This document shows positions 1 to 7,973 of a stretch of 64,000 nt of DNA, piece by piece. Under the pieces are notes generated by a model. The model was not told the DNA's origin and ran no database searches. It saw nothing but the letters and a program-made list of their open reading frames with translations. The stretch is taken from the NCBI RefSeq assembly GCF_004358345.1, contig NZ_CP037952.1, positions 3,658,001-3,722,000 of the forward strand, in the 5' to 3' direction. The stretch is from Parashewanella spongiae (lineage in GTDB: Bacteria > Pseudomonadota > Gammaproteobacteria > Enterobacterales > Shewanellaceae). Position 1 is the stretch's first letter. Each line of letters opens with the position of its first letter. Made by a program: the position numbers and the translations under genes.

Positions 1-161
1 TTTTCACCTGTGCCCGGTAAACCCACCACAAGCCCATAACCTAGTAATTGGTTGCTTCGCACACCTTGGATATTGGCTATATCTTTTATACGTTGAGCAC
101 TAACCTGAGGTGTTAATAAACAGCACGCTAATGCCAAACCTAATAGTTTTTTTATGTTCAT
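1..161 (-). CDS. flgI: Flagellar P-ring protein FlgI (5' part only)
   Basis: The gene runs off the left edge, so only about 53 N-terminal residues are visible. They begin with a signal peptide ([22 protein letters not shown]) and continue into [20 protein letters not shown] and VVGLPGTG, the conserved start of FlgI. FlgI builds the periplasmic P-ring around the flagellar rod and is exported by Sec. An AGGAG Shine-Dalgarno sequence lies 8 bases before the ATG. The gene follows flgH by 10 bases, as in standard flgFGHI operons. Confidence 0.95.
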   Translation of the reverse strand, partial: MNIKKLLGLALACCLLTPQVSAQRIKDIANIQGVRSNQLLGYGLVVGLPGTGE

Positions 162-171
162 TTTTATACTC

Positions 172-858
172 CTAGAATGGCCACCAATCGCTCAAAAAGA
201 ATTTGCTTATCCAACCCACTTTTTGAGAGTCAGCAAAAGAGCCTGTTCCACTGTATTGGATTCGTGCGTTGGCAATTCTTGGGGATTCAATCGTGTTGTC
301 TGGTCGAATATCTTGGCTACGGACAATGCCTGTGACTCGAATAAACTCGTCACCGTTATTAATGGAAATCCACTTTTCGCCACGGATAACTAAGTGTCCA
401 TTACTTAACACTTTCATTACGTTCGCTGAAATCTGCCCATCTAAACTGTTGCTTTGATCGGCATCTGCTTCGCGATTCGTGTTATAAGCATCGCGGTAAC
501 GTAAATCGATTGGGTTACCTTTAATGGTGGCGTTTTTACCTAAACCAAATACTGGTTCGACGTTTAAGTTACTGCCTTTAGAAATTTCATTGGTGGCACT
601 TTTTGTCGCTTGAGTAGACTCAACTAACATAACGGTTATGATGTCACCCACTTTATGTGCCCGAATATCCGAATACAGGCTCGCGACTTGTGAATCAACA
701 AAAATAGAACCCGTTCGAACAACTTGTGTCGGCGGTGCTTCTGGATACACAGGCGCATAAAACGGATCATCAGCGATAGGCTTCTTACTGGTTGATTGAC
801 ACGCAGTAAGAAACAAAATGCTAATAATAGTGAGTAATTTAAACCTGTTCATATTCAT
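172..858 (-). CDS. flgH: Flagellar L-ring lipoprotein FlgH
   Basis: This 228-residue protein is of normal FlgH length. It opens with a lipoprotein signal peptide ending in the lipobox LTAC (Cys20), so it is acylated and sorted to the outer membrane, where FlgH forms the L-ring bushing for the rod. The middle carries the FlgH signatures [10 protein letters not shown] and [19 protein letters not shown], and the IRSQDI-type block appears as [12 protein letters not shown]. It sits between flgG and flgI with spacers of about 10 bases, so it is co-transcribed from the flgF promoter. A second in-frame ATG lies two codons downstream. Confidence 0.95.
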   Translation of the reverse strand: MNMNRFKLLTIISILFLTACQSTSKKPIADDPFYAPVYPEAPPTQVVRTGSIFVDSQVASLYSDIRAHKVGDIITVMLVESTQATKSATNEISKGSNLNVEPVFGLGKNATIKGNPIDLRYRDAYNTNREADADQSNSLDGQISANVMKVLSNGHLVIRGEKWISINNGDEFIRVTGIVRSQDIRPDNTIESPRIANARIQYSGTGSFADSQKVGWISKFFLSDWWPF

Positions 859-870
859 TGCGATTGCCTA

Positions 871-1659
871 CTACATATTCTGGTTAACGTAAGACAACAT
901 TTGATCTACGGCTGAAATCACTTTTGAGTTCATTTCATAAATACGTTGACTTTCAATTAGGTTAACCAGTTCTTCCGTTACGTTTACGTTTGATGTTTCA
1001 AGTGCGCCTTGACGAATCGCCCCCATGCCATCAAGCCCTGCCACACCTTGAATTGGTGTGCCACTTGCCCCTGTTTCGGTATAGAGGTTTTGACCCATTG
1101 GATCTAAACCTGATGGATTAATGAAGTCAGCCATATTGAACTGACCTAACACTTGGTTTTCAGCATTACCGGCTGTCTTAACCGATACTTCACCTTCAGA
1201 AGAAACGGTAATGCTTGATGCGTCGTCAGGAATAGTAATACCGGGTTGTACGACATAGCCTGAGCCTGACGTTACGATTTGACCTGTATCGTCAATACTA
1301 AATTGACCACTACGGGTATAAGCCGTATTTCCGTCTGGTGTTTGGACTTCAAAAAAGCCCGGCCCTTCGATCATCATGTCCAGTGAATTATCGGTGGTTT
1401 GCATATTGCCTTGGCTAAACACTTTTTGTGTCGCAACAACTTTAGTACCTGCTCCAATATTTAAACCATTTGGTAATTTAGTGTTCGATGCACTAATACC
1501 ACCTGCTTGATTCACTGTTTGATAAAGCAAATCTTCAAATACCGCGCGACTTTTTTTGTAACCCACCGTACTGGCGTTTGCTACGTTATTTGAGATAACT
1601 GCAATATCGGTTTGTTGAGCGTCTAGCCCTGTTTTACTTATCCATAATGCGGGATGCAT
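871..1659 (-). CDS. flgG: Distal rod protein FlgG
   Basis: This 262-residue protein forms the distal flagellar rod and is exported by the flagellar type III apparatus. The N-terminal rod signature DIAVISNNVANASTVGYKKS (residues about 18-37) and the C-terminal helix region NVNVTEELVNLIESQRIYEM are the two coiled-coil halves typical of rod/hook/filament axial proteins. The central SLDMMIEGPGFFEVQTPDG is diagnostic for FlgF/FlgG. AGGAGAG lies just before the ATG. It follows flgF by 11 bases and precedes flgH by 12. Confidence 0.95.
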   Translation of the reverse strand: MHPALWISKTGLDAQQTDIAVISNNVANASTVGYKKSRAVFEDLLYQTVNQAGGISASNTKLPNGLNIGAGTKVVATQKVFSQGNMQTTDNSLDMMIEGPGFFEVQTPDGNTAYTRSGQFSIDDTGQIVTSGSGYVVQPGITIPDDASSITVSSEGEVSVKTAGNAENQVLGQFNMADFINPSGLDPMGQNLYTETGASGTPIQGVAGLDGMGAIRQGALETSNVNVTEELVNLIESQRIYEMNSKVISAVDQMLSYVNQNM

Positions 1660-1670
1660 GACTATCTCTC

Positions 1671-2414
1671 CTAACTTACGCGCATTAATGAAGAAGAGGC
1701 TTTATCTATCTCTTCTGCGGTTTTCATCATTTTGACTTGTAGTTCAAACTGACGCTGTATATCAATCAAAGCGACCATTTCTTCAACGGCACTGACATTA
1801 CTTTTTTCAATCGCACCACTTTCAACCATTACAGTTGGATCGGTTGGTGCTGGTTGGCCTGATGTTTGACGAAATAAGCCATCTTCACCCCGCATTAACG
1901 TTGCCGTATCAGGATTAACAAGTTTAATTACTGCGACTTGTTCTAATGCGTCAGCTGGCGCACCTTGTGGGCGTACTGTGATTATTCCGTCTTGGGATAT
2001 TTCAACTTTTTCAATAGGAAGGGGTAAGACAATTGGGCCATTTTCACTCATGATTGGATTACCACGGTCATTTTTAAGTAATCCAGTATTATCAAAACTT
2101 AGACTGCCAGAACGGGTATAAGCTTCTTGACCATCAGCTCCCTGAACGGCAAACCAACCGTTACCATTAATAGCAACGTCAAGATCTCGACCTGTGGTAT
2201 TTAAAGCGCCATCACGGAAGTTGGTAGTGGCAATTTCTGTCATCGCAAAAACACGAGTCGGTAAACCTTCGCCAAACGCCTGCATCGAACGAGCTTGCGC
2301 CATATCAGCTTTAAAACCATCCGTATTAGCATTGGCCAAATTGTTGGCTCTAACAGCCAATTCAGCCATATTTTGTTTAGCACCACTGGTGGCGATATAC
2401 AGTAATTTATCCAT
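1671..2414 (-). CDS. flgF: Proximal rod protein FlgF
   Basis: FlgF is a proximal rod subunit. The protein starts MDKLLYIATSGAKQNMAELA, which matches the normal FlgF start. A longer reading frame extends upstream to 2483, but that extension overlaps the sigma54 element at 2453-2469, so the ATG at 2414 is chosen (247 residues). RANNLANANTDGFKADMAQA near the N-terminus and SNVSAVEEMVALIDIQRQFE near the C-terminus are the axial-protein motifs. It is the first gene of flgF-G-H-I. Unusually, it is separated from flgE by about 1.4 kb holding a foreign-looking gene, a terminator and a repeat. Confidence 0.94.
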   Translation of the reverse strand: MDKLLYIATSGAKQNMAELAVRANNLANANTDGFKADMAQARSMQAFGEGLPTRVFAMTEIATTNFRDGALNTTGRDLDVAINGNGWFAVQGADGQEAYTRSGSLSFDNTGLLKNDRGNPIMSENGPIVLPLPIEKVEISQDGIITVRPQGAPADALEQVAVIKLVNPDTATLMRGEDGLFRQTSGQPAPTDPTVMVESGAIEKSNVSAVEEMVALIDIQRQFELQVKMMKTAEEIDKASSSLMRVS

Positions 2415-2452
2415 TAGTCGATCCGTCAAACATCCTACTTGAACGAATTTAA

Positions 2453-2469
2453 AGCATTTCTTATGCCAA
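2453..2469 (-). promoter_or_regulatory. Sigma54 promoter for flgFGHI
   Basis: On the minus strand the sequence TTGGCATAAGAAATGCT matches the sigma54 consensus. It has the -24 TTGGCA block, the -12 TGCT block, and exactly 10 bases between the invariant GG and GC. The -12 GC lies about 40 bases before the flgF ATG, leaving a short leader. This lets flgFGHI be transcribed independently of flgBCDE, which is terminated upstream. The FlrC-type activator expected for such promoters is not in the window. Confidence 0.72.
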
Positions 2470-2665
2470 CCTTTGGAACGCACGTATTTACTGAGCGGAA
2501 ATTAATCGGATAGATTTTTTAAGTGGATAAAATTAGTCATAGACTACAAAGAGGAAAAACATTGCCGCAAAAAATAAAACATGAAATTATTCAAAAAATA
2601 ACAATACATTTTTATATTAAACTTCATCTGGTTACGAGGAAATATGGTTATCAAAGAGAACGGAT

Positions 2666-3409
2666 TTAGGGTCTACTCAAAAAAGCAAAGTATTCGTTTA
2701 AAGTGAGAACATCACTTTCCTCTATTGGTTTTTGTGTCAAAGGATTGCGCCCTGTTTCCTTCATTACTCGCTCGATCGTGGCCTTTGAAAATAACTGTGG
2801 TACGTCTTTATCACCGCGTAACACAATTGCATCTTGGAATGTAACTTTCTCAAATGATATTGGACAGACGCCAATGACCACACTAGAATCATTTTGATGA
2901 TTACTCACCTTTTCAGCTGCCATTAACACACCATTATTAATCACTGTATCTTCATTTTTATCAGTCGAAGTTCTCTCAACGAACGGCTCATCTTCGTCTG
3001 ACACTATGGGCGTTGCTGCACTATTTATTGCACTACGTTGTAAGACTCTACCGACAGCAGCAGTATGAAAGTTTGCTTCATTCCATGCTCTGGCAGCACT
3101 TTCAATATGAGCAGCTATTCTAGGCATTGCTAATGCTGATGATAATTGTTTCTTAGTCACATATTTAATTAAAGGATTTTTCTCCCATGGAAAGCCTTGA
3201 TAATCACATGTATCTTTAGTGAATTCAGCTCTGAAATATAGCCTAACGACTCTATTTCCATCTACCTCCGAACTTTTTTGAACAAGATCAAAACCAACTC
3301 CATTTATGCATAAAGATCGTGACGCTCCTTCGACACCGTAGGCTTTGAAACTTTCTACAACTTCTTGACCAATTTTATCAGGTGAAAAAGTTAATTTTAA
3401 AAGTGACAT
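2666..3409 (-). CDS. Putative U-box/NleG-like E3 ligase-type protein
   Basis: This 247-residue protein is not a flagellar component. Its C-terminal part (about 181-230) reads GVCPISFEKVTFQDAIVLRG, then FSKATIERVMKETG and RNPLTQKPI. That is the layout of a U-box or NleG-type RING-like domain: a Cys-Pro-Ile loop, a central Phe-Ser/Thr-Ile-Glu helix and a closing Asn-Pro-Leu-Thr..Pro-Ile loop. The N-terminal 170 residues are unrecognised and there is no signal peptide. Bacterial proteins of this kind are usually translocated effectors acting on host ubiquitin; whether this one is secreted is unknown. An AAGG lies about 10 bases before the ATG. The gene lies between flgE and flgF on the same strand, flanked by about 250-bp and 415-bp AT-rich spacers, which suggests insertion. 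A structural rather than enzymatic U-box-like fold remains possible. Confidence 0.6.
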   Translation of the reverse strand: MSLLKLTFSPDKIGQEVVESFKAYGVEGASRSLCINGVGFDLVQKSSEVDGNRVVRLYFRAEFTKDTCDYQGFPWEKNPLIKYVTKKQLSSALAMPRIAAHIESAARAWNEANFHTAAVGRVLQRSAINSAATPIVSDEDEPFVERTSTDKNEDTVINNGVLMAAEKVSNHQNDSSVVIGVCPISFEKVTFQDAIVLRGDKDVPQLFSKATIERVMKETGRNPLTQKPIEESDVLTLNEYFAFLSRP

Positions 3410-3533
3410 AAAAATGGACCTTCTTCAGCTCCATACATGTTCTGATGATTAATTAGACAGCTTTACTTTGCAAGGAACTCTTAGTTTTCGTGAGCAGAGG
3501 TTGTTCTAGGTTCAGTTTATGTTCAGCTATTCC

Positions 3534-3562
3534 AAAAAAAGGCACGGCTTAATTACCGTGCC
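3534..3562 (-). terminator. Intrinsic terminator after flgBCDE
   Basis: A 7-bp perfect stem, GGCACGG/CCGTGCC, with an 8-base loop (3541-3562) is followed on the minus strand by seven T residues (3534-3540). It lies about 260 bases beyond the flgE stop and before the U-box-like gene, so it should stop the flgBCDE transcript. Confidence 0.85.
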
Positions 3563-3565
3563 TTT

Positions 3566-3800
3566 AACCTAAAAACATAAGTTGAACGCTGAGTATACGA
3601 GTAATTGTTTGAGCAATAAGATGATTTTATCATCATAGCTTTCACCAAATGAGTAAAGCGCTCTACGTTCACAAGCTTGCTAAAATGACTGCTATCTGCG
3701 TTGTAACTTTTGCAAGTAGAATAACTACTTGCTGCAAGCTACGCCTTACTATCAACCATTTTCTCTACGCTTGAGAACGCAGTCAACTGATGTTTCTAGG
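3566..3800. repeat. MITE-like intergenic repeat, copy A
   Basis: The ends are imperfect inverted repeats. AACCTAAAAACATAAGTTGA at the left matches the reverse complement of the right end (AACCTAGAAACATCAGTTGA) with two differences. The interior includes CTGCGTTGTAACTTTTGCAA and GCAAGTAGAA. The same elements recur in opposite orientation at 10749-11267, which marks this as a dispersed non-coding element. It carries no convincing reading frame and fills the spacer downstream of flgE. Confidence 0.62.
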
Positions 3801-3824
3801 TTTAAAATAAAACAATAAATATAA

Positions 3825-5186
3825 TTAGTTAATCTGAAGAATTGTTTGCTGCAAGGTATTATTCACTTCTAGCGTTCGTGAATTAGCTTGGAAATTACGC
3901 TGTGCTGAAATCAAATCCACCAATTCAGTAGTCAAGTCTACGTTCGATTGCTCTAAGGCTGATGACCGAATGCTACCTAATGTGCCGCTATTTGCTTCAC
4001 CAGCTAGTGCTTGCCCAGAATCTAGGCTTGCACGCCATGACGTATTACCCACCTGTGTCAGTCCTTGGTCATTAGGAAAACGAGCCAGTGCTACGCGAGC
4101 TAATGGAACCGTTGAACCGTTACTATAACTCGCATTGATCAAACCATCAGCGCCAACTTCAACATTCGTTAAACGGCCTACTGTTGTGCCATCTTGCGTA
4201 AGCTCTGTTACTTCAAATGGTGCTGCATATTGAGTCGGGTTATTAAAGGCAACTGTTAAAGCTTGTGTTCCATCTGCACCGGGGCCTAATACACCAGCAC
4301 CACCTACACCGAGCGGTTCGGTGGTTATTGCCGTTGGGCTACTTCCTGTATAAGTACCTGTATCGTTAAATTTAACAACAGCGCCTTGCCAACCACCAGC
4401 AGTAACTGCATTTCCTGTAGCATCTGCCGCTCCATCTCCGGTAGTGTCTCTGCCATAGGTTGCTACAGGGCCTGTTACATCAACTTGTTCTCCATCAACC
4501 GCATAATATGCTACCCAGTTGCTCTCGCCAGTATATGAACCATTATTTGGTTTAACATAGTACGTCGTCATGACATGTGGCTCACCGAGTGAGTCGTAAA
4601 AAGTCACCGAAGTTGAGTTATTAAAAGTATCGCTATCGTCCGGATTAAATAATGCAGGATCTTTAGTGCTTTCACCGGCATTAAGATTCATTTGAATGCC
4701 AATATTATCCGTTTTTACAGGGCTACCAGCGGTATCAGGAATTTTAACAGGTTGGGTGGTTGTTAAGCTCACTGACGTCGAATTACCATCTTTATCTACT
4801 GGAAATGTACGTAAGTAATTGCCCGCTGAATCAACCATAAAGTTTTCAGAATCAACTTTAAATGCACCAGCTCGGGTATACGTTAAATCTTGAGAGTTTT
4901 GATCACTTGAAGTGACAAAGTAACCGCCTCCGCTGATCGCCATATCAAGCGCATTTTTAGTAATTTGCAAACTTCCTTGATGAAATTGTTGCGCTACTTG
5001 AGAAGTTGTCACACCACCACCGACAGCCGTTTTTCCATTTGAAAAAATAGAGTTAGCATAAACATCAGCGAATTCTGCACGAGATTCTTTAAAACCAATA
5101 GTATTCGCGTTAGCGATATTATTAGCGGTTGTGTTTAAATCCTTTTGTGCGGCTTCAATGCCACTTAAAGCGATGTTGAACGACAT
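3825..5186 (-). CDS. flgE: Flagellar hook protein FlgE
   Basis: FlgE polymerises into the hook. The start at 5186 (453 residues) is chosen because MSFNIALSGIEAAQKDLNTT is the conserved N-terminus and AGGGGG lies 6 bases before it; an in-frame upstream extension to 5234 has no such support. The N-terminal axial motif TANNIANANTIGFKESRAEF and the C-terminal SNVDLTTELVDLISAQRNFQ plus LEVNNTLQQTILQIN are intact. The middle is a Gly/Thr-rich variable hook domain including SVTFYDSLGEPHVMTTYYVK, a FlgE signature. It is last in flgB-C-D-E and is followed by an intrinsic terminator. Confidence 0.95.
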   Translation of the reverse strand: MSFNIALSGIEAAQKDLNTTANNIANANTIGFKESRAEFADVYANSIFSNGKTAVGGGVTTSQVAQQFHQGSLQITKNALDMAISGGGYFVTSSDQNSQDLTYTRAGAFKVDSENFMVDSAGNYLRTFPVDKDGNSTSVSLTTTQPVKIPDTAGSPVKTDNIGIQMNLNAGESTKDPALFNPDDSDTFNNSTSVTFYDSLGEPHVMTTYYVKPNNGSYTGESNWVAYYAVDGEQVDVTGPVATYGRDTTGDGAADATGNAVTAGGWQGAVVKFNDTGTYTGSSPTAITTEPLGVGGAGVLGPGADGTQALTVAFNNPTQYAAPFEVTELTQDGTTVGRLTNVEVGADGLINASYSNGSTVPLARVALARFPNDQGLTQVGNTSWRASLDSGQALAGEANSGTLGSIRSSALEQSNVDLTTELVDLISAQRNFQANSRTLEVNNTLQQTILQIN

Positions 5187-5265
5187 AAGTCCCCCTGTTC
5201 CTGCATCAAATTTAACTGGCGAGATCCCCGCCAATATTATTTTTCCAATTAATAAGGCTTTATTT

Positions 5266-5303
5266 TTAAGTGGCTATTCTCTGAGCCTGAAACCGCCACT
5301 TAA
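5266..5303. repeat. Hairpin in the flgD-flgE spacer
   Basis: A 9-bp perfect inverted repeat, TTAAGTGGC (5266-5274) and GCCACTTAA (5295-5303), with a 20-base loop lies in the 133-bp gap between flgD and flgE. No T-tract follows it on the minus strand, so it is unlikely to be a full terminator. It may be an mRNA-stability or processing hairpin that helps set the high FlgE to FlgD ratio; that role is inference. Confidence 0.45.
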
Positions 5304-5319
5304 GCCTGATTTACTTGTA

Positions 5320-6015
5320 CTAGCTCTCTGAAACAGCAAGTACATCTGTTAATTTAATTCCACTGCCGCCTTTCAAATTCAAAATAGCGCCAGTACTCGC
5401 ATTACCTAATGAAACACTCGTAACGTGGGCATAAGTTGAAACGGCTAAATCTTGTGATTCACTGCCCACAAGCCCACTGGCTTTAATTGAATAATTGCCT
5501 TCGGCTACAGGATTTCCGTTTTTATCTAATCCATCCCATGCCACTTCGACATTACCGCCAGCACGGCCATCTACTTTGAATGTTTGAACCAACTGACCAT
5601 TCTCATCTTCAACACGAACAGTAATTTCATCAATTGGACGGGGCGTACTGACGACACCTTTCAGTTCAGGCTCTGCAGGTGTTACATGACCAACATTGGT
5701 TGGGATCAACACTTTACGACCAACAAGACTCGATGCTTGCAAAGCTTGGCTTGAGCTAGTCAAACCATTAAGATTTTGAATTTCTTCATTCAACTTAGAA
5801 ATACCATCAACAGTGGAAAATGAGGACATTTGCGAAATCATTTGGTCATTATCAACAGGCTTAAACGGGTCTTGGTAAGACAACTGCTGTGTTAACAAGG
5901 AGAAAAAGTCTTCTTGAGTCAACTGCTGATTATTATTTGGCGCAGGAATATTTGACTCTTCAGGCAAACGAATGCCATCTAAAAACGGATTTCCAGTAGA
6001 ATTAACTGTATCCAT
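5320..6015 (-). CDS. flgD: Hook-cap scaffold protein FlgD
   Basis: FlgD (231 residues) caps the growing hook and is lost once the hook is complete. The N-terminus holds the conserved LTQEDFFSLLTQQLSYQDPF and NDQMISQMSSFSTVDGISKL. The C-terminal half is the FLN/Ig-like FlgD domain with VEVAWDGLDKNGNPVAEGNY. A GGGGTGA Shine-Dalgarno sequence precedes the ATG. It follows flgC by 10 bases. Confidence 0.95.
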   Translation of the reverse strand: MDTVNSTGNPFLDGIRLPEESNIPAPNNNQQLTQEDFFSLLTQQLSYQDPFKPVDNDQMISQMSSFSTVDGISKLNEEIQNLNGLTSSSQALQASSLVGRKVLIPTNVGHVTPAEPELKGVVSTPRPIDEITVRVEDENGQLVQTFKVDGRAGGNVEVAWDGLDKNGNPVAEGNYSIKASGLVGSESQDLAVSTYAHVTSVSLGNASTGAILNLKGGSGIKLTDVLAVSES

Positions 6016-6025
6016 ATGTCACCCC

Positions 6026-6454
6026 TTATTTGCCCATTCTTAATGTCTGCTGAAGCATACTTTTTGCGGCATCAGCAACTTGCGTATTCATTTGATAGGT
6101 GCGTGATGCCGAAATCATGTCGGCCATCTCTTCCATTACATTAACGTTTGGTTTGTAAATAAAACCGTCAGCGTCTGACATTGGATGATCCGGTGAGTAC
6201 TCCTTTATCAAGGGTGCATCACTTTCAACAATGCCTTTGACAGCCACTTTCATAGAGGATTGCTGACCTAAAGATTGAGCTGCTGTGGCATTCGCCATTT
6301 CAGCAGCAAAAACAGGGTGGCGAGCTCGATAGGTTTCATTGATACTGCTCGATACAGCATCAGCATTGGCAACGTTACTGGCCGTCGTATTAAGACGAAC
6401 TGATTGCGCTGACATGCCTGAACCTGCAACATCAAAAATATTAAATAAGCTCAT
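6026..6454 (-). CDS. flgC: Proximal rod protein FlgC
   Basis: This 142-residue protein is a rod subunit joining the MS-ring/FliE base to the distal rod. MSLFNIFDVAGSGMSAQSVR and LNTTASNVANADAV at the N-terminus are the FlgC axial motif. NVNVMEEMADMISASRTYQM near the C-terminus is the matching helix. It starts 2 bases after the flgB stop, so translation is probably coupled. Confidence 0.95.
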   Translation of the reverse strand: MSLFNIFDVAGSGMSAQSVRLNTTASNVANADAVSSSINETYRARHPVFAAEMANATAAQSLGQQSSMKVAVKGIVESDAPLIKEYSPDHPMSDADGFIYKPNVNVMEEMADMISASRTYQMNTQVADAAKSMLQQTLRMGK

Positions 6455-6456
6455 GA

Positions 6457-6855
6457 TTACTCGCCTCTAATTGCTTTTTTTAATCCATTAAATTTACTTT
6501 CTAAAAAACCAAGAGACATTTGGTACTCAAGAGTGTTTTCCATGAAAGCAGCTTGTTCCTGTTGCATATCTACCGTGTTGCCATCACCAGTATCTGGTTG
6601 ATTTGGTATGCGATACCCAGATTCAGCTTGAAGAGATGATTGAATAGCGAAATGATTTTGATGTGTTCCACCTAAGCTAACTCCCCGCTGACGAGAAGTG
6701 GCTTGTTGCATTGCCTTAGCAAAATCTACATCTTTAGCTTTAAATTGAGGAGTGTCTGCATTTGCTATATTACTTGCCAACACTTCAGCACGTTGGGCTC
6801 GAATACCCAAAGTATGTTGATGCACACCCAACGCTTTATCAAAACTAATCGCCAT
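6457..6855 (-). CDS. flgB: Proximal rod protein FlgB
   Basis: This 132-residue rod protein is the first gene of the flgBCDE operon. MAISFDKALGVHQHTLGIRA and AEVLASNIANADTPQFKAKD form the FlgB N-terminal axial region. The C-terminal ENTLEYQMSLGFLESKFNGL is also typical. AAGGAAGG lies before the ATG, and a strong sigma54 element lies 35 bases upstream of the start. Confidence 0.95.
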   Translation of the reverse strand: MAISFDKALGVHQHTLGIRAQRAEVLASNIANADTPQFKAKDVDFAKAMQQATSRQRGVSLGGTHQNHFAIQSSLQAESGYRIPNQPDTGDGNTVDMQQEQAAFMENTLEYQMSLGFLESKFNGLKKAIRGE

Positions 6856-6889
6856 AAAACCGCCCTTCCTTTAAACTTATTCAAAGAAA

Positions 6890-6906
6890 AGCAATTGTTA
6901 TGCCAA
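6890..6906 (-). promoter_or_regulatory. Sigma54 promoter for flgBCDE
   Basis: Minus-strand TTGGCATAACAATTGCT matches the sigma54 consensus at nearly every conserved position: TTGGCA at -24, TTGCT at -12, and 10 bases between GG and GC. It is the best sigma54 site in the window and shares TTGGCATAA with the flgF site. Confidence 0.85.
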
Positions 6907-6989
6907 AACGGTGTTTCGTTATTAATAAAGGAAAAACGCACCAATAAGAGAGAGGAATAAAAAAGCTAACTATTTAATAAAACAGGCTG

Positions 6990-7823
6990 TTAGCTCTTTT
7001 TCTGGTAATAGATCCCAGGGTTACAACGTATCATGTCAAATTCATCACTGAGTCCAGTAATTGACTCTGAAGCACCTAAAAAGAGAATACCTTTAGGGTT
7101 AAGTGCGGCAGCATATTGCCGTAGTATTTTTGCTTTTGCCTCAGGAGAGAAATAGATCAACACATTGCGACAAAAAATAATGTCAAACTTTCCTAACAAA
7201 TTGTAACTATCAAGCAAATTATGAGACCGAAAACTCACCAGAGAGCGTACATTTTGTTTAACCTTCATATTTCCTGACGGAAGAGGATCAAAAAACTGAC
7301 GCTTACGTTCTTCGGACAATCCTCGAGCTAATGCTAAGCTGTCGTACTCAGCTTCTTGGCAACGCTCTAACATCGTTTTCGATAAATCGGTAGCAAGAAT
7401 TGAAATATTTTTGTTAAGATTCACTGGGTTGTGTTGTCGATGCTCTAAGATACTCATCGCAATCGAATACGGTTCTTGCCCTGACGAACAAGCTGCCGAC
7501 CATATTTTAATTGGTTTATTCTGTTCACAAAGCTTTGGGAGAATTTTTTTACTTAGTAACTCAAACGGGTATCGATCTCTAAACCATAAAGTTTCATTGG
7601 TCGTCATCGCATCAACCGCTTCTATACGCAATTGGCGCTCAACAGGCTCCATAGAACGCTGGACGACATGTGAGATGGAAGGCAAATTGAACTTTCCCAT
7701 CAAAGGTGCAAGTCGACTACGAACTAAATACTGTTTATTATCACCGAGAACAATACCACTTTGTTGTTCAAGGAAGTTTTTAAACTTTTGATATTCTTCT
7801 TCTGCTAGCGTTCGATTCGGCAC
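6990..7823 (-). CDS. cheR: Chemotaxis methyltransferase CheR
   Basis: CheR (277 residues) methylates glutamates on chemoreceptors using S-adenosylmethionine. The all-alpha N-terminal domain is followed by the SAM-binding fold with KIWSAACSSGQEPYSIAMSI (about residue 106 onward), then LGKFDIIFCRNVLIYFSPEA and GILFLGASESI, all strong CheR signatures. Translation appears to start at GTG with AGGA 7 bases upstream. It lies downstream of cheV and upstream of flgB on the same strand, as in vibrios and relatives. Confidence 0.95.
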   Translation of the reverse strand: MPNRTLAEEEYQKFKNFLEQQSGIVLGDNKQYLVRSRLAPLMGKFNLPSISHVVQRSMEPVERQLRIEAVDAMTTNETLWFRDRYPFELLSKKILPKLCEQNKPIKIWSAACSSGQEPYSIAMSILEHRQHNPVNLNKNISILATDLSKTMLERCQEAEYDSLALARGLSEERKRQFFDPLPSGNMKVKQNVRSLVSFRSHNLLDSYNLLGKFDIIFCRNVLIYFSPEAKAKILRQYAAALNPKGILFLGASESITGLSDEFDMIRCNPGIYYQKKS

Positions 7824-7973
7824 CGTTTCATCCTACTTATATTAAAACAAGCATCAGCTCTTGGTTGGGGTAATCCATTACAAAAACTGAAGCGCTGGCG
7901 TTATACCTTAATACTTACATTTGTTCAACAAGAGCATTAACTCTAGTCTAACATTTGCGCCTATGCGAGATGT

